DNA from: Nitrospira sp.
GTDB lineage: Bacteria > Nitrospirota > Nitrospiria > Nitrospirales > Nitrospiraceae
DNA length: 63,828 nucleotides
NCBI GenBank assembly: GCA_016788465.1
Contig: JAEURV010000137.1
Span: 1 to 63,828 of the forward strand
Reading direction: 5' to 3'
Part shown: positions 8,928-17,222 of the stretch, one piece after another
Numbering within the stretch: position 1 is the stretch's first letter
Layout: the number at the start of each line of letters is the position of its first letter
Made by a program: the position numbers and the translations under genes
The notes under the pieces: generated by a model
What the model was told of the DNA's origin: nothing
Seen by the model: the letters and a program-made list of their open reading frames with translations, nothing else
The model's database searches: none

Positions 8928-9983
8928 ATGAAAAAGATCCGCGTCCTTAATGTGGATGATTCGGCGTTGATGCGCCAGGTGCTGGCATCGTTGCTCGCGA
9001 AGGATCCGGAGATCGAAGTCATCGGTTCGGCGCCTGATCCGTACGTGGCTCGTGAAAAGATCAAGACGTTGAATCCCGATGTGATCACTCTTGATGTCGA
9101 AATGCCGAGGATGGACGGCATCACATTTCTCGAAAAACTTATGCGTGGGCATCCGATGCCGGTCGTGATGGTGAGCTCCCTTACCGAAGCAGGGTGCCAG
9201 ACGACACTTCGCGCTCTGGAGCTCGGGGCGGTCGATTTTATTACCAAGCCGAAGATCGACCTCCGTGAAGGAATGGATGAAGTCGCGCAGGATCTGATCG
9301 CAAAGGTCAAGGCTGCCGCCTGTGCGAAGGTGAAGCCTGATGCGGTAGGCGCCAAGCGTGAAGTGAAACCCCTTCTGTCAGGCAGCGCCATGATCAAGAC
9401 GACCGATACGATCATTGCCATCGGGTCCTCTACTGGAGGGACGGAAGCCGTCAAAGACGTCTTGGAGGTGCTTCCTCCCAATACGCCGCCGATCTTGATC
9501 ACCCAACACATGCCTGAACGGTTTACGAAGACCTGGGCTGATCGGATGAACGGGCTCTGTCGGATCTCCGTCAAAGAGGCGGAAGATGGGGACAGTGTGT
9601 TGCCGGGACATGCCCTGGTCGCTCCCGGCGGGTATCATATGGCGTTGGAACGGAGCGGTGCTCGGTATACGGTCCGCATCAATCAGGATCCTCCGGTCAA
9701 TCGTCATCGGCCATCGGTGGACGTGCTGTTTGCCTCCGTGGCGCGGTATGCCGGCGCCAATGCCGTCGGGGTTATTTTGACCGGGATGGGGGGAGACGGG
9801 GCCAAGGAATTATTGACGATGAAGCAGGCTGGTGCATTCACGATCGCTCAAGATGAGGCGAGCTGTGTCGTGTTCGGCATGCCGAAAGAGGCGATCAAGC
9901 TCGGAGGGGTGGATAAGGTGCTCCCGCTCCAGGACATTGCGGGCGCCATCCTGGGGCATGTGGGCTACTCCAAAGCCGCGTGA
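8928..9983 (+). CDS. cheB: CheB, chemoreceptor methylesterase/glutamine deamidase response regulator
   Basis: Removes methyl groups from receptors when phosphorylated by CheA. 351 residues from the chosen ATG. The receiver domain covers about 1-120 with acidic residues Asp10-Asp11, phospho-acceptor Asp56 ([11 protein letters not shown]) and Lys108 (TKPK). The C-terminal esterase has the triad Ser168 in AIGSSTGG, His194 in TQHMPERF and Asp290 in LTGMGGDGA. An in-frame GTG two codons upstream (8922) is possible, but AGGGG at 8918-8922 fits the ATG at 8928 better. The third member of the local receptor-modification set, after cheR and cheD. Confidence 0.96.
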   Translation: MKKIRVLNVDDSALMRQVLASLLAKDPEIEVIGSAPDPYVAREKIKTLNPDVITLDVEMPRMDGITFLEKLMRGHPMPVVMVSSLTEAGCQTTLRALELGAVDFITKPKIDLREGMDEVAQDLIAKVKAAACAKVKPDAVGAKREVKPLLSGSAMIKTTDTIIAIGSSTGGTEAVKDVLEVLPPNTPPILITQHMPERFTKTWADRMNGLCRISVKEAEDGDSVLPGHALVAPGGYHMALERSGARYTVRINQDPPVNRHRPSVDVLFASVARYAGANAVGVILTGMGGDGAKELLTMKQAGAFTIAQDEASCVVFGMPKEAIKLGGVDKVLPLQDIAGAILGHVGYSKAA

Positions 9984-9999
9984 CAAAATGTGAGGTAAA

Positions 10000-10088
10000 G
10001 TGTGAAGCGAGACTCGCGAGGATAGAACATCGTGCCGTCACGCTTTTCTCGCCGGTCTCGCGTGGAAAGATCACCAATCACTTCACAC
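10000..10088. repeat. Inverted-repeat element with GTGTGAAG ends
   Basis: Perfect eight-base ends GTGTGAAG (10000-10007) and CTTCACAC (10081-10088) with inner complementary CGAGAC and GTCTCG segments. It lies in the 172-base gap between cheB and the STAS gene and resembles the CGTGAAGCG family seen at 10525 more than the GTTTCA family. It could be a transcript hairpin separating the two gene groups. Confidence 0.6.
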
Positions 10089-10107
10089 AGAGTAGATAGA
10101 ACGAGGA

Positions 10108-10132
10108 CAACCTGAAACCTGGAACTCTGAAT
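10108..10132. repeat. GTTTCA-type repeat, short copy D
   Basis: ACCTGAAACCTGGAACTCTG matches the right arm of copies A to C. It lies 14 bases before the strong GGAGG of the STAS gene. Only one arm is present. Confidence 0.5.
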
Positions 10133-10155
10133 CGGATCTAACAAAGGAGGTTGTG

Positions 10156-10506
10156 ATGGCGATGCAGACGAAAGAGCGCCCTGTCGCCAATGGCGTGGTG
10201 CTCGATTTGGCCGGAGATCTCACCTATGCCAATCGTGAGCAGTTCAAGACGGCGGTGGAGGCGATTCGGCAGAAAGGCTGTCGGCACTTGATTCTGAACA
10301 TGGCCGAGGTTCGGTTCGTCGATAGTTCCGGGCTTGGTCTACTGGCGCTGGTGTCTCAGAATTTCAAGCTCAGCCAAGCCAAAGTCAGCATGTTGAAACC
10401 TCAAAGTTATGTGCGGGAAATCATGAGCTTGGCCAATATCCAGAAGCTGATCCCGGTGTACGACAATGAACAAGATGCCTTGGCCGGACAGCAGAAGGCG
10501 GCCTAA
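10156..10506 (+). CDS. STAS-domain anti-sigma factor antagonist (SpoIIAA/RsbV-like)
   Basis: A 116-residue single STAS domain. It is expected to bind an RsbW-type kinase when unphosphorylated and to be released when phosphorylated on a serine in DSSGLG (56-61). The fold signature is complete: LDLAGDLTYANREQF, HLILNMAEVRFVDSSGLGLL and a C-terminal helix. GGAGG at 10146-10150 fits the ATG at 10156; a GTG one codon upstream is the alternative. The following phosphatase, Hpt and REC-ATPase genes supply the natural partners. No sigma factor is in the window, so the final target is unknown. Confidence 0.9.
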   Translation: MAMQTKERPVANGVVLDLAGDLTYANREQFKTAVEAIRQKGCRHLILNMAEVRFVDSSGLGLLALVSQNFKLSQAKVSMLKPQSYVREIMSLANIQKLIPVYDNEQDALAGQQKAA

Positions 10507-10524
10507 ATATGAGACGTTCAAAGG

Positions 10525-10663
10525 CCGTGAAGCGTGATGCGTGAAGCGCCGGGAAATGATGGGAATGGTGAAATGTCGGAATCCGGAACACGAGATGCTT
10601 CACGAGAGACGCTTCACGAACCACGCCTAACGAGAGACGCTTCACGAACGACGCTTGACGCAC
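10525..10663. repeat. CGTGAAGCG-type inverted-repeat element overlapping a gene start
   Basis: Left arm units CGTGAAGCGTGATGCGTGAA at 10526-10545, right arm units GATGCTTCACGAGAGACGCT, then GACGCTTCACGAACGACGCT, ending near 10663. The right arm is translated as the first 40 or so residues of the REC-PP2C phosphatase (RDASRETLHEP and RDASRTTLDAP are two repeat units in protein form). Confidence 0.75.
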
Positions 10664-11844
10664 CCGTGGCGGGCCAAACCGTGCTTGTCATCGACGACGA
10701 GCCGACGGCGCGAGTCGCGTTGGTGGCTCGACTCAAACGTCTCGGGTATCGAGTTTTGCAGGCCGACAACGGCAAAGCCGGATTGGACATACTTCGGTAC
10801 GAGCGTCCGGATCTGACGATCTTGGATTGGATGATGCCAGAGATGGACGGCCCGTCGTTCTGTGAAGTGGTTCGTCAAGACCCCGCCCTCCTGTCGAGTC
10901 AGATTCTCATGATGACGAGCAACGATCAGCCTGAGCAGATTGCGGAGGGGTTGGCCCGCGGGGCCGATGATTTTCTCAGCAAAGCCGCCAGTAAGTACGA
11001 AATCACGGCTCGTGTACAAGCCGGGATTCGTGCGGCGGCCCTGATCAGACGTCTCGAAGATGTCACGGCAGAAATTCGTCGAAAACAGGAGGCGCTCGAA
11101 CGCGAACTGCAGTCCGCTGCGCGGTACGTCGAGTCGCTGCTGCCCGCTTCGGGGAACATCGCCCCAGGAGTGCGGATGGTGTGTCTCTATCGACCGTCAC
11201 TCGGGTTAGGCGGAGATCTCTTCAATGTTGTTCCATGGAGTGACGATTTGCTGGGGCTGTATCTGCTTGATGCCTCCGGTCACGGGGTCTCACCGGCGTT
11301 GCGATCCGCCTCCTTTGCGACGTTTCTTCGCCGAGAGAGCTTGCTACGGCATGTCGGGTCGAGCGATCCCGGGGCGGTCCTGACCGAGGCCAACAAGCAT
11401 TTTCCACTCACGGAGAACGGGCACTATTTCACGATTGTGTTTGCGACGCTCGATGTTCGTTGTCATACGCTGTCGTATGCGACGGCGGGACATAGCGGGG
11501 CGTTTCTTCACCGCCATTCCGGGGAAGTCTGTCGGATGGCGAGGCCGAATCTCCCGTTGGGATTCGATCCTTCGACGGTGTACGGTACCGAGGTGCTTTC
11601 AGTGGAGCCGGGTGATCGTCTCTATGTGTTGAGTGACGGTCTTTATGAGGTGCCTGACTCCACAGGCAATCTGTGGGGGCAGGATCGTTTGGAGCAGCTC
11701 ATTCGAACGCTCGGCCATCGACCTCTGACGGAGGTGTTATCCGGTGCGGTCACCGAGGCGGTTCGATGGCTGGGACATGAGCAATTCCCCGATGATGTCG
11801 CGGTCATGGCATTGGAATTGACCGAGGCCGATACGCATGCGTGA
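10534..11844 (+). CDS. Receiver-PP2C serine phosphatase (RsbU-like)
   Basis: 436 residues. Receiver domain at about 48-165 (VIDDEPTAR, phospho-acceptor Asp98 in LDWMMPEMDG, Lys150), a helical linker, then a PP2C/SpoIIE-type phosphatase at about 212-430 with metal-binding GGDLF (226-230), DASGHG (246-251) and FPDDVAVMALE near the end. Phosphorylation of the receiver should control dephosphorylation of the upstream STAS protein. The first 44 residues are encoded by a CGTGAAGCG-type repeat and are unlikely to be part of the fold; the ATG at 10573 is another possible start. The 3-prime end overlaps the Hpt gene by eight bases. Confidence 0.9.
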   Translation: MMREAPGNDGNGEMSESGTRDASRETLHEPRLTRDASRTTLDAPVAGQTVLVIDDEPTARVALVARLKRLGYRVLQADNGKAGLDILRYERPDLTILDWMMPEMDGPSFCEVVRQDPALLSSQILMMTSNDQPEQIAEGLARGADDFLSKAASKYEITARVQAGIRAAALIRRLEDVTAEIRRKQEALERELQSAARYVESLLPASGNIAPGVRMVCLYRPSLGLGGDLFNVVPWSDDLLGLYLLDASGHGVSPALRSASFATFLRRESLLRHVGSSDPGAVLTEANKHFPLTENGHYFTIVFATLDVRCHTLSYATAGHSGAFLHRHSGEVCRMARPNLPLGFDPSTVYGTEVLSVEPGDRLYVLSDGLYEVPDSTGNLWGQDRLEQLIRTLGHRPLTEVLSGAVTEAVRWLGHEQFPDDVAVMALELTEADTHA

Positions 11845-12208
11845 TCAGGTAAATCACGAGTCTGTCTTCGACTTTGAAGAGGCGCTTGCTCGCGTCGATC
11901 AGGACCGGGAGACGTTCGTGATGATGATCGAGCTGTTTCTGGAACATGGGCCAAAAGATTTGGCTCAAGCACAGGCGGCCCTGACCGCCGGGGACGCCGT
12001 CGGTGTGGCGCGATCCAGTCATCGGCTGAAGGGCGCGATCTTACAGTTTTGTGCTCCGGCTGCTCTTGACGCCTGCAAAGCATTGGAAGAGGCTGCGAAA
12101 TCCGGAGACTTGACCCATAGCAGGGAACTCTATGCCAGGTTGGAGCAGGAGTTCCATCGCTTGCTTGCCGCCCTCCGTCCGATTCTCGACCAAGGAATGG
12201 CCGCATGA
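11837..12208 (+). CDS. Hpt phosphotransfer protein
   Basis: A 123-residue four-helix histidine phosphotransfer protein with the phospho-accepting His62 in SSHRLKGA and the usual helical pattern before and after it. It would carry phosphate between hybrid-kinase receivers and the receivers of the two neighbouring proteins. It overlaps the upstream phosphatase gene by eight bases and the downstream gene by four (ATGA), so all three are likely co-translated. The two hybrid kinases at 1-6.7 kb are possible donors; this is inference from proximity. Confidence 0.9.
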   Translation: MRDQVNHESVFDFEEALARVDQDRETFVMMIELFLEHGPKDLAQAQAALTAGDAVGVARSSHRLKGAILQFCAPAALDACKALEEAAKSGDLTHSRELYARLEQEFHRLLAALRPILDQGMAA

Positions 12209-13104
12209 ACATGTCGTTGCCCCCCGAGTGCATTTTGATTGTCGATCCCTGTCCAGATACCCGATCTCGTATCACGCACTTTGTGCAGGGAAAAGGGTTT
12301 TCGGTCATGGCTGTGCCCGACCCTCCCGCTGCAATGGCCAAGATTGAGACGGCGGTTCCCGATATCGTAATCACGGATTTGTTTCTTCCCGCTGGGGCCG
12401 GGTTAGCGTTGGTGAAAGAGCTCAAGGCCCGGCAGGAACCCTGCCCGGTGATCATCATGGGAGAGAATGCGTCGGAACGGCTGATCGTCGACGCACTGCG
12501 TGCCGGAGCCATCGACTACCTCCACAAGCCTGTGGTTCAAGACGAACTCGTTTCCGTGTTGCAGCATGCGCAGGACTTCTTGCCTTGTAACCCTTTGGAT
12601 GTCGCAGGGACTCGACAATTTGACTATACCCTGACCATTGATTCGGATCCCGCGTGCATCCCCAGCGTCATTTCATGGCTCCTCAGGATGACGGCGTCTT
12701 CGTTACCACCGGCCCAGAGAATCCATATTCAGGGTGCGCTGCAAGAATTGCTCTTCAATGCCGTTGAACATGGGAATCTCGAGATTCAGGATCAGGAAAA
12801 ACAAGAGGCGTTGGCCAACGGGTGTTATGATCAGCTGTTGGCTCAACGATTGGCGCAGGTTCGGTTCAGGGATCGGCAGGTGAGGATCCGTGTGTTTTAT
12901 GAGCGGAGTGACGATTGTCTGGAGTATCGTATCACCGACGAAGGCAAGGGATTTCCATGGCGGGCCGTGCTGATGCGCTCGCAGGATGTACGTGAGTCAG
13001 AGGGTGCGAGCGGCCGGGGGCTGTTTTTGACGAAAGCCTTTTTCCCAAGCCTCACATACAACGATCGGGGGAATGAGGTCACGATCACGGTGCCGATCGC
13101 CTAG
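12205..13104 (+). CDS. Receiver-HATPase protein (RsbW-like anti-sigma/serine kinase)
   Basis: 299 residues. An N-terminal receiver (about 8-125) has phospho-acceptor Asp58 in VITDLFLP and Lys108 in HKPV. The second half is a GHKL ATPase of the RsbW/SpoIIAB type: N-box ELLFNAVEHGN (181-191), G1 box DEGKGF (245-250), G2 box SGRGLFL (269-275). There is no HisKA domain or phospho-accepting histidine, so it is not a sensor kinase. It should phosphorylate or bind the STAS protein at 10.2 kb, with the receiver as input. An insert of about 30 residues (191-222, rich in Gln and Glu) separates the N-box and the next strand. Confidence 0.87.
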   Translation: MNMSLPPECILIVDPCPDTRSRITHFVQGKGFSVMAVPDPPAAMAKIETAVPDIVITDLFLPAGAGLALVKELKARQEPCPVIIMGENASERLIVDALRAGAIDYLHKPVVQDELVSVLQHAQDFLPCNPLDVAGTRQFDYTLTIDSDPACIPSVISWLLRMTASSLPPAQRIHIQGALQELLFNAVEHGNLEIQDQEKQEALANGCYDQLLAQRLAQVRFRDRQVRIRVFYERSDDCLEYRITDEGKGFPWRAVLMRSQDVRESEGASGRGLFLTKAFFPSLTYNDRGNEVTITVPIA

Positions 13105-13105
13105 G

Positions 13106-13161
13106 CTGAAAGTTTCAAGTTGCAAGTTCCAAGTTTTGGGCTTCTTCTTAACCCGAAACTC
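13106..13161. repeat. GTTTCA-type repeat, copy E, between convergent genes
   Basis: Units AAGTTTCAAGTTGCAAGTTC and CCGAAACTCC between the converging ends of the RsbW-like gene and gspK. Derived from the same family as copies A to C, without the CCGACAAC centre. Confidence 0.6.
13132..13160. terminator. Hairpin between convergent operons
   Basis: AGTTTTGGG (13132-13140) pairs with CCCGAAACT (13152-13160) over nine positions with one G-U pair and an 11-base loop. It sits between two converging transcription units and is made from repeat copy E. There is no clear T-run, so termination is a guess from position and shape. Confidence 0.35.
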
Positions 13162-13171
13162 CTCCATTCCC

Positions 13172-14116
13172 TCAAAGCACCCGTAGGTATTCCACCGTGC
13201 TCTCTCCCTTACTGGCATCTCGTTTCAAAATGACCAGCGAGCTCTTGGTGGTTTCATTGACGGTGATGGTCAGTCGTGCCGAAAAGTAATCCGATTTAAT
13301 GTCGTAGTCGTTCCGCAGCGTTCGTCCGATCTCTTGAAAACTGCTGATACGGTCGAGTTCGACTTTCGTCTTGAAGGGCCGTCCTTGGACGATCTCCATT
13401 GCCATGGTTTGGGTGACGCCTGGGTCCAGGGTTTGAAGTACGATGGGATCGGCCGTGTTGACGTTCATGGCCGAGCCACCCACGAGGGGGAAGACCGTAA
13501 CATAGGGTGTGATGCGCTCAATGATCTCCGGGGTAAAACCTTTGATGAGCCTCAGATCGCCCAAGCCCGAGAGAGCGCTGTTGGCGGCGCGGTAGGGAGG
13601 TCTCAGGGATTGGTAGTAGGAGCTCTCGGCGCCGGCCGGCTGAGGGGCCTCGTCCTGGTCTATCCAATCCATGAGGGCATCGACCAGGTTAGGGCTGATC
13701 CTGAGCAATTCAAACAGTCGTTTGACACGAGCGATCTTTTTCTTTTGTTCAAGTTCACCGCCTGAGGTCGATGCGAGATCGTTCAGGTTTACCTTCCCCG
13801 TCTCATCCTGAATCTGGGCTGTGAGAAACCCGTCCCCGATCGGATATTTCGTGATCGGCATGGCCCAGATATCGGTCGGACCGTCGAATTTCTGGCCGGT
13901 CATTTTTTCCCGCAGCAGATCTTGGAGCAGCACGGCTTTGGTTGCTTGGACGGCGGCCCGTGTCAGCATGGTGGCTTTATAGTCGTCGCGAAAGCCGGCG
14001 GCCGCACGGTACTCTCGTCGAGCTTCTGCATCAAATTCAAGAATGAGGGCGGTGAGGAGGGTCAGGACCAGGAGCGCAACCAGCAACGCAATACCGCGTT
14101 CATCAGCTCTTGGCAT
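13172..14116 (-). CDS. gspK: GspK, type II secretion minor pseudopilin
   Basis: The large tip pseudopilin of the type II secretion pseudopilus, 314 residues. The prepilin-type leader MPRADERG ends in Gly before a hydrophobic helix (about 9-28). As is usual in GspK, the position five residues after cleavage is not Glu. The family core follows: DETGKVNLNDL, repeated helix-hairpin segments (LVDALMDWIDQDE, LSGLGDLRLIKGFTPEIIERITPYVTVFP) and NVNTADPIVLQTL. It is the last gene of the minus-strand gsp run and overlaps gspM by 14 bases. GspK normally sits right after gspJ, so this position after gspM is a rearranged order. Confidence 0.93.
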   Translation of the reverse strand: MPRADERGIALLVALLVLTLLTALILEFDAEARREYRAAAGFRDDYKATMLTRAAVQATKAVLLQDLLREKMTGQKFDGPTDIWAMPITKYPIGDGFLTAQIQDETGKVNLNDLASTSGGELEQKKKIARVKRLFELLRISPNLVDALMDWIDQDEAPQPAGAESSYYQSLRPPYRAANSALSGLGDLRLIKGFTPEIIERITPYVTVFPLVGGSAMNVNTADPIVLQTLDPGVTQTMAMEIVQGRPFKTKVELDRISSFQEIGRTLRNDYDIKSDYFSARLTITVNETTKSSLVILKRDASKGESTVEYLRVL

Positions 14117-14651
14117 AGCTCAAGACCCGAACGGTGGCATCGAGATTGACGGGATTGTCGAATTTTGGACGGATTTGCAGGTGGCGAACCTGTAGATCGT
14201 ACGGAGCCTGATCGATTGCAGCCAGGAAAGCCAGTAACTCCGGCAGTTGGACGCCTTCCAATCGGAGATCGACGGTTGTTTCTTGATAGCCTTGTGCCGA
14301 CGATTGGACATGCGGCTGCATCCCGGTGATCCGCTCTCGTACCTGTGCGGTCGTCGCCGCCTCTTCCATGAAGGTCAGAAGAGAGAAGTGGCTCTCGGTT
14401 GCCGGCATGCGGCTCTCCACCTTGTTTAAGCGATCTCGCTTGGCCAGATAGGATTGGCCGAGCAGGGCCAATTCGGCAAGGTCCTTCTGTTTACGCATTG
14501 CCTGGCGCTCAAGGCGATCGAGGTTATCCAGCAGCGGATCGACGATCAGGATGAACACCAAGCTGAGTCCGATGACGATCCCACCGACGAGCACGAGCAT
14601 TCGTTCCCGCTTCGATATGTGGTGCCAGCGTTCTCTGAAGCCGTGCATCAT
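14103..14651 (-). CDS. gspM: GspM, type II secretion inner-membrane protein
   Basis: 182 residues. Short cytoplasmic N-terminus (HGFRERWHHISKRERM), one membrane helix (about 20-39, LVGGIVIGLSLVFILIV), a helical stretch, and a ferredoxin-like periplasmic domain ending NLDATVRVLSYAKS. GspM pairs with GspL in the assembly platform. The reading frame stays open further upstream, but that part overlaps gspL; the ATG at 14651 overlaps the gspL stop as ATGA, which fixes the start. Sequence conservation in this family is low, so the call rests on topology and position. Confidence 0.85.
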   Translation of the reverse strand: MMHGFRERWHHISKRERMLVLVGGIVIGLSLVFILIVDPLLDNLDRLERQAMRKQKDLAELALLGQSYLAKRDRLNKVESRMPATESHFSLLTFMEEAATTAQVRERITGMQPHVQSSAQGYQETTVDLRLEGVQLPELLAFLAAIDQAPYDLQVRHLQIRPKFDNPVNLDATVRVLSYAKS

Positions 14652-16237
14652 GGTTTTTGCACCGTGACGGTCATGCGAAAGACGACTTGATTGGGAGCGG
14701 CGCCCACACGGGTCTCCGTCACGGCGACTTCCGTCAACCGTGGACTGGCAGCGAAGGTCTGCTTGATGCGCTCGACCGCGTCGAAGGAGGTGGTTTCGCC
14801 CTCCATGAGAATAACCGCCCCATCCACCGTCAGCTCGCGGACTTTGATCATCGTGCCGGGCGGCAGTTGCTTGACGAATGTCGACAGGGTGAAGAGAACT
14901 TTTCCATCGGCGGAGTCGACCAGCCCGAGCGCCTTGTCGAGGACGCCGATGCGATATTTGGCTTGATCGACTTCTTCGCCAGGAGCGGCACCCGTCCCTG
15001 TTCCAAAGAGCTGCTCGTATTGACCATGGAGCGCGGCTTTCAATCGTGTGACACGTTGATCTTGCAGGAAGTAGTGAACGGAGAAATCTGCAAGTGCCAG
15101 CAGGGCGATGACCAGCCCGGCCACGGCTGCCAACCGGCGATTCTGCTTCATGGTGGCCGCATCTGGTGATGCGGCGTCCGTGACGCTCTTGAGGTCGAGC
15201 GCCAGTCCCAATGGGGAGGATTTGAACCGCCACCGCGGGCGGACAATCTTCGGGTGAATGGCCAATCCGAATGCCATGGAAAAGGCTCTCGGAGTGTCGG
15301 CGCCAAACCCCTGCCGTGGTCCGACCGGATAGAGTCCCACTTGTCGGGAGAGGTGCTCGCCGATTTCCTGCATTTTCGACCCGCCTCCGCAGATCCAGGC
15401 GTGGGTCAACCGACTTCGATCGTTTCCCTGATAGGCCTGCAGGGTAATGCGAAGCTCTCTCACGATCGGCTCCAGCAAGCCGTTCACCTGATCCACGGCA
15501 ATGGTTCGTTTGTGGCGCTCGGCATCGGCGAAACTATAGGCATGCCGGACGGCCAAGGCATGCGTCAGCTGGTTTCCGCCCCACAGAATCGTACGGAGCA
15601 TGACCGGACGTCCGCCTTCTATCAAACAGAGCGTGGTTTTCGAAGCTCCGATATCGATGATGGCCAGATCTTGCGGAACGGCAGCTCCTTCACCTTGGAG
15701 GTATTGCGTCACGGAAAAGAGGGCCATGGCATCGACGTTGATCGCCGAGGGCTCGATATCGGCTTGGGCCAAGAATCGGAGGTGTTCGGCCACTTTGTCT
15801 CTGGGCGCAGCCGTGACCAGTACCTCAGAGCCTTTGGTTTCTCGAGGCAGTCCTTCCAGCGGTAAACCGGGCGGCAAGACGAGGCTGTCGACCGCCAGGT
15901 CTTCCAACGGCATGGGGACAAGGTTCTCGACTTCAAACGGGACGACCTGTGCGAGCTTGGCCGCGTCATTGAACGGGAACGAGAGGGTGCGGACGAAGAG
16001 GTCCTGGCAGGGAATGGCCGTGACTAATCGGTCGGTGGCGTAGAGTCCGTGACGCCAGAGGAAGCCTCGCAGGGATTGGACTCGTCGAGCCGGTTCGAGA
16101 TCTTCCGGACGAGCAAACGGTAGGGGGTGCTGAAAGTAATCGATGGTTTCGCGCCCGCTCAGTCGGCGACGGAACCGGACTGCTTTCAATCCTGTTTGTC
16201 CGATATCCAACCCGACACATTCGTTGACGATCGCCAT
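14648..16237 (-). CDS. gspL: GspL, type II secretion actin-like platform protein
   Basis: 529 residues. The N-terminal cytoplasmic region has the actin/PilM-like fold (GLDIGQTGLKAVRFRRR at 9-25, IIDIGASKTTLCLIEGG near 193, WICGGGSKMQEIGEHLSRQV near 283). A membrane helix follows at about 370-388, then a periplasmic PilN-like domain ending VVFRMTVTVQKP. It links the GspE ATPase to the inner-membrane platform. The length is somewhat above the usual 400 residues because of an extended region between the actin-like part and the membrane helix. ATGA overlap with gspM downstream; a 100-base gap with a GTTTCA-type repeat separates it from gspN upstream. Confidence 0.92.
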   Translation of the reverse strand: MAIVNECVGLDIGQTGLKAVRFRRRLSGRETIDYFQHPLPFARPEDLEPARRVQSLRGFLWRHGLYATDRLVTAIPCQDLFVRTLSFPFNDAAKLAQVVPFEVENLVPMPLEDLAVDSLVLPPGLPLEGLPRETKGSEVLVTAAPRDKVAEHLRFLAQADIEPSAINVDAMALFSVTQYLQGEGAAVPQDLAIIDIGASKTTLCLIEGGRPVMLRTILWGGNQLTHALAVRHAYSFADAERHKRTIAVDQVNGLLEPIVRELRITLQAYQGNDRSRLTHAWICGGGSKMQEIGEHLSRQVGLYPVGPRQGFGADTPRAFSMAFGLAIHPKIVRPRWRFKSSPLGLALDLKSVTDAASPDAATMKQNRRLAAVAGLVIALLALADFSVHYFLQDQRVTRLKAALHGQYEQLFGTGTGAAPGEEVDQAKYRIGVLDKALGLVDSADGKVLFTLSTFVKQLPPGTMIKVRELTVDGAVILMEGETTSFDAVERIKQTFAASPRLTEVAVTETRVGAAPNQVVFRMTVTVQKP

Positions 16238-16248
16238 GAACTTACTTT

Positions 16249-16318
16249 CGTTTCATGTTTCTTGTTTCAGGTTTCCAGTTGACCGACAGCATGACACTCG
16301 AAACCAGATATCTGCAAC
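16249..16318. repeat. GTTTCA-type inverted-repeat element, copy F
   Basis: CGTTTCATGTTTCTTGTTTC on the left and ACTCGAAACCAGATATCTG on the right of a degenerate core GTTGACCGACAGC (16278-16290). It fills the only real gap inside the gsp gene run, between gspN and gspL. The core differs from that of copy C at two positions. Confidence 0.7.
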
Positions 16319-16337
16319 CGGGAATTCCCCGGGTACT

Positions 16338-17222
16338 TTACAACGCGATCCGTGCCTGTGCCAAGGTTCCCACGATCTTAATGGTGATGGGCGTTCCTAC
16401 AGGGAACGGCGGGAGGCCCAATATTGCCGCCTTTGATGCGAACCCTGGGCCAGGGATCAGTGTCACGGTGAGCGCCAGCTGACTGTTTGGAATCTGGTGC
16501 TGAAGGGTGATTTGTCCCTGGCCTTCAAAGGACCCATCCATTCCCTCGCCCTTCAACTGCGTGACGTCGCAGACCTGGTTTCGACAGGAGAGCCCGGCTG
16601 CAGCGCTGTCGAAGGTCAGGGATAGCAATTTTCCATTGCCCAGTGGAATCTGGTCGATCTCCAGGTTTCGTGCCTCTGCGATCCAGGTTCCCTCGCTCTT
16701 GAGTCCGTTGGGTGAGGACTGATTGGTATCCACGCGGTGGGAAAACTCTCCATTGAGGGTTCCACGGGTGACGTACCGGTGGATGAGTTTGGGTAACTCC
16801 ACCTGTTGGAGCTGTCCCTTGAGTGTCAGTGGACCGGCCAGGGAGAAGGAGGCTGCCGTGAGGGTGCCCTTCAGGACGCTGGCGCGAGACGTCTGTTCGC
16901 TCAGTTGAACGAGGACCTCGAGTCCCAGGGTCCCACTGAGTGCTTGTAGAACACCCAGTTTGGCCTGCACGACCGCCATCTCAACCGGATCTAGGTTCGG
17001 CTTTGAGACACTCACGTTCCGCCATTCCAGGCTCAGCGGGAATCCGATGCTCTGTCCAGCCATGCTGATGTCCAGGCCGGTGGCTCGTTTGAACTCTGCC
17101 ACCACTCGGTTTTCGAGCAGGGTATAAGGGAAGGTGGCAATCAGGCTGAGGGCCAGGATGCAGATCCCACCGATCGTCCATGCCAGAATTTCTCGCCATG
17201 CGTCAGGCCATCTGATGGTCAT
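16338..17222 (-). CDS. gspN: GspN, type II secretion protein N
   Basis: 294 residues. One N-terminal membrane helix (about 8-30) followed by a beta-rich periplasmic domain with repeated AsmA-like strands (GLDISMAGQSIGFPLSLEW, GPLTLKGQLQQVELP, GSFEGQGQITLQHQIPNSQL). GspN is an accessory inner-membrane protein found in some type II systems. The ATG at 17222 overlaps the gspJ stop as ATGA; the open frame upstream of that is gspJ in another frame. The placement of gspN between gspJ and gspL differs from the enterobacterial order, where it is last. Confidence 0.85.
   Translation of the reverse strand: MTIRWPDAWREILAWTIGGICILALSLIATFPYTLLENRVVAEFKRATGLDISMAGQSIGFPLSLEWRNVSVSKPNLDPVEMAVVQAKLGVLQALSGTLGLEVLVQLSEQTSRASVLKGTLTAASFSLAGPLTLKGQLQQVELPKLIHRYVTRGTLNGEFSHRVDTNQSSPNGLKSEGTWIAEARNLEIDQIPLGNGKLLSLTFDSAAAGLSCRNQVCDVTQLKGEGMDGSFEGQGQITLQHQIPNSQLALTVTLIPGPGFASKAAILGLPPFPVGTPITIKIVGTLAQARIAL

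Noticed and set aside
7691-10132. GTTTCA repeats as a CRISPR array
   Set aside because: Units are short, degenerate, in both orientations and not separated by equal spacers; they form fold-backs.
14652-15233. Open frame ahead of gspM that would make a 376-residue protein
   Set aside because: It overlaps gspL in another frame and has a composition (Arg/His-rich, no hydrophobic pattern) typical of a shadow frame. The real gspM start is the ATGA overlap at 14651.
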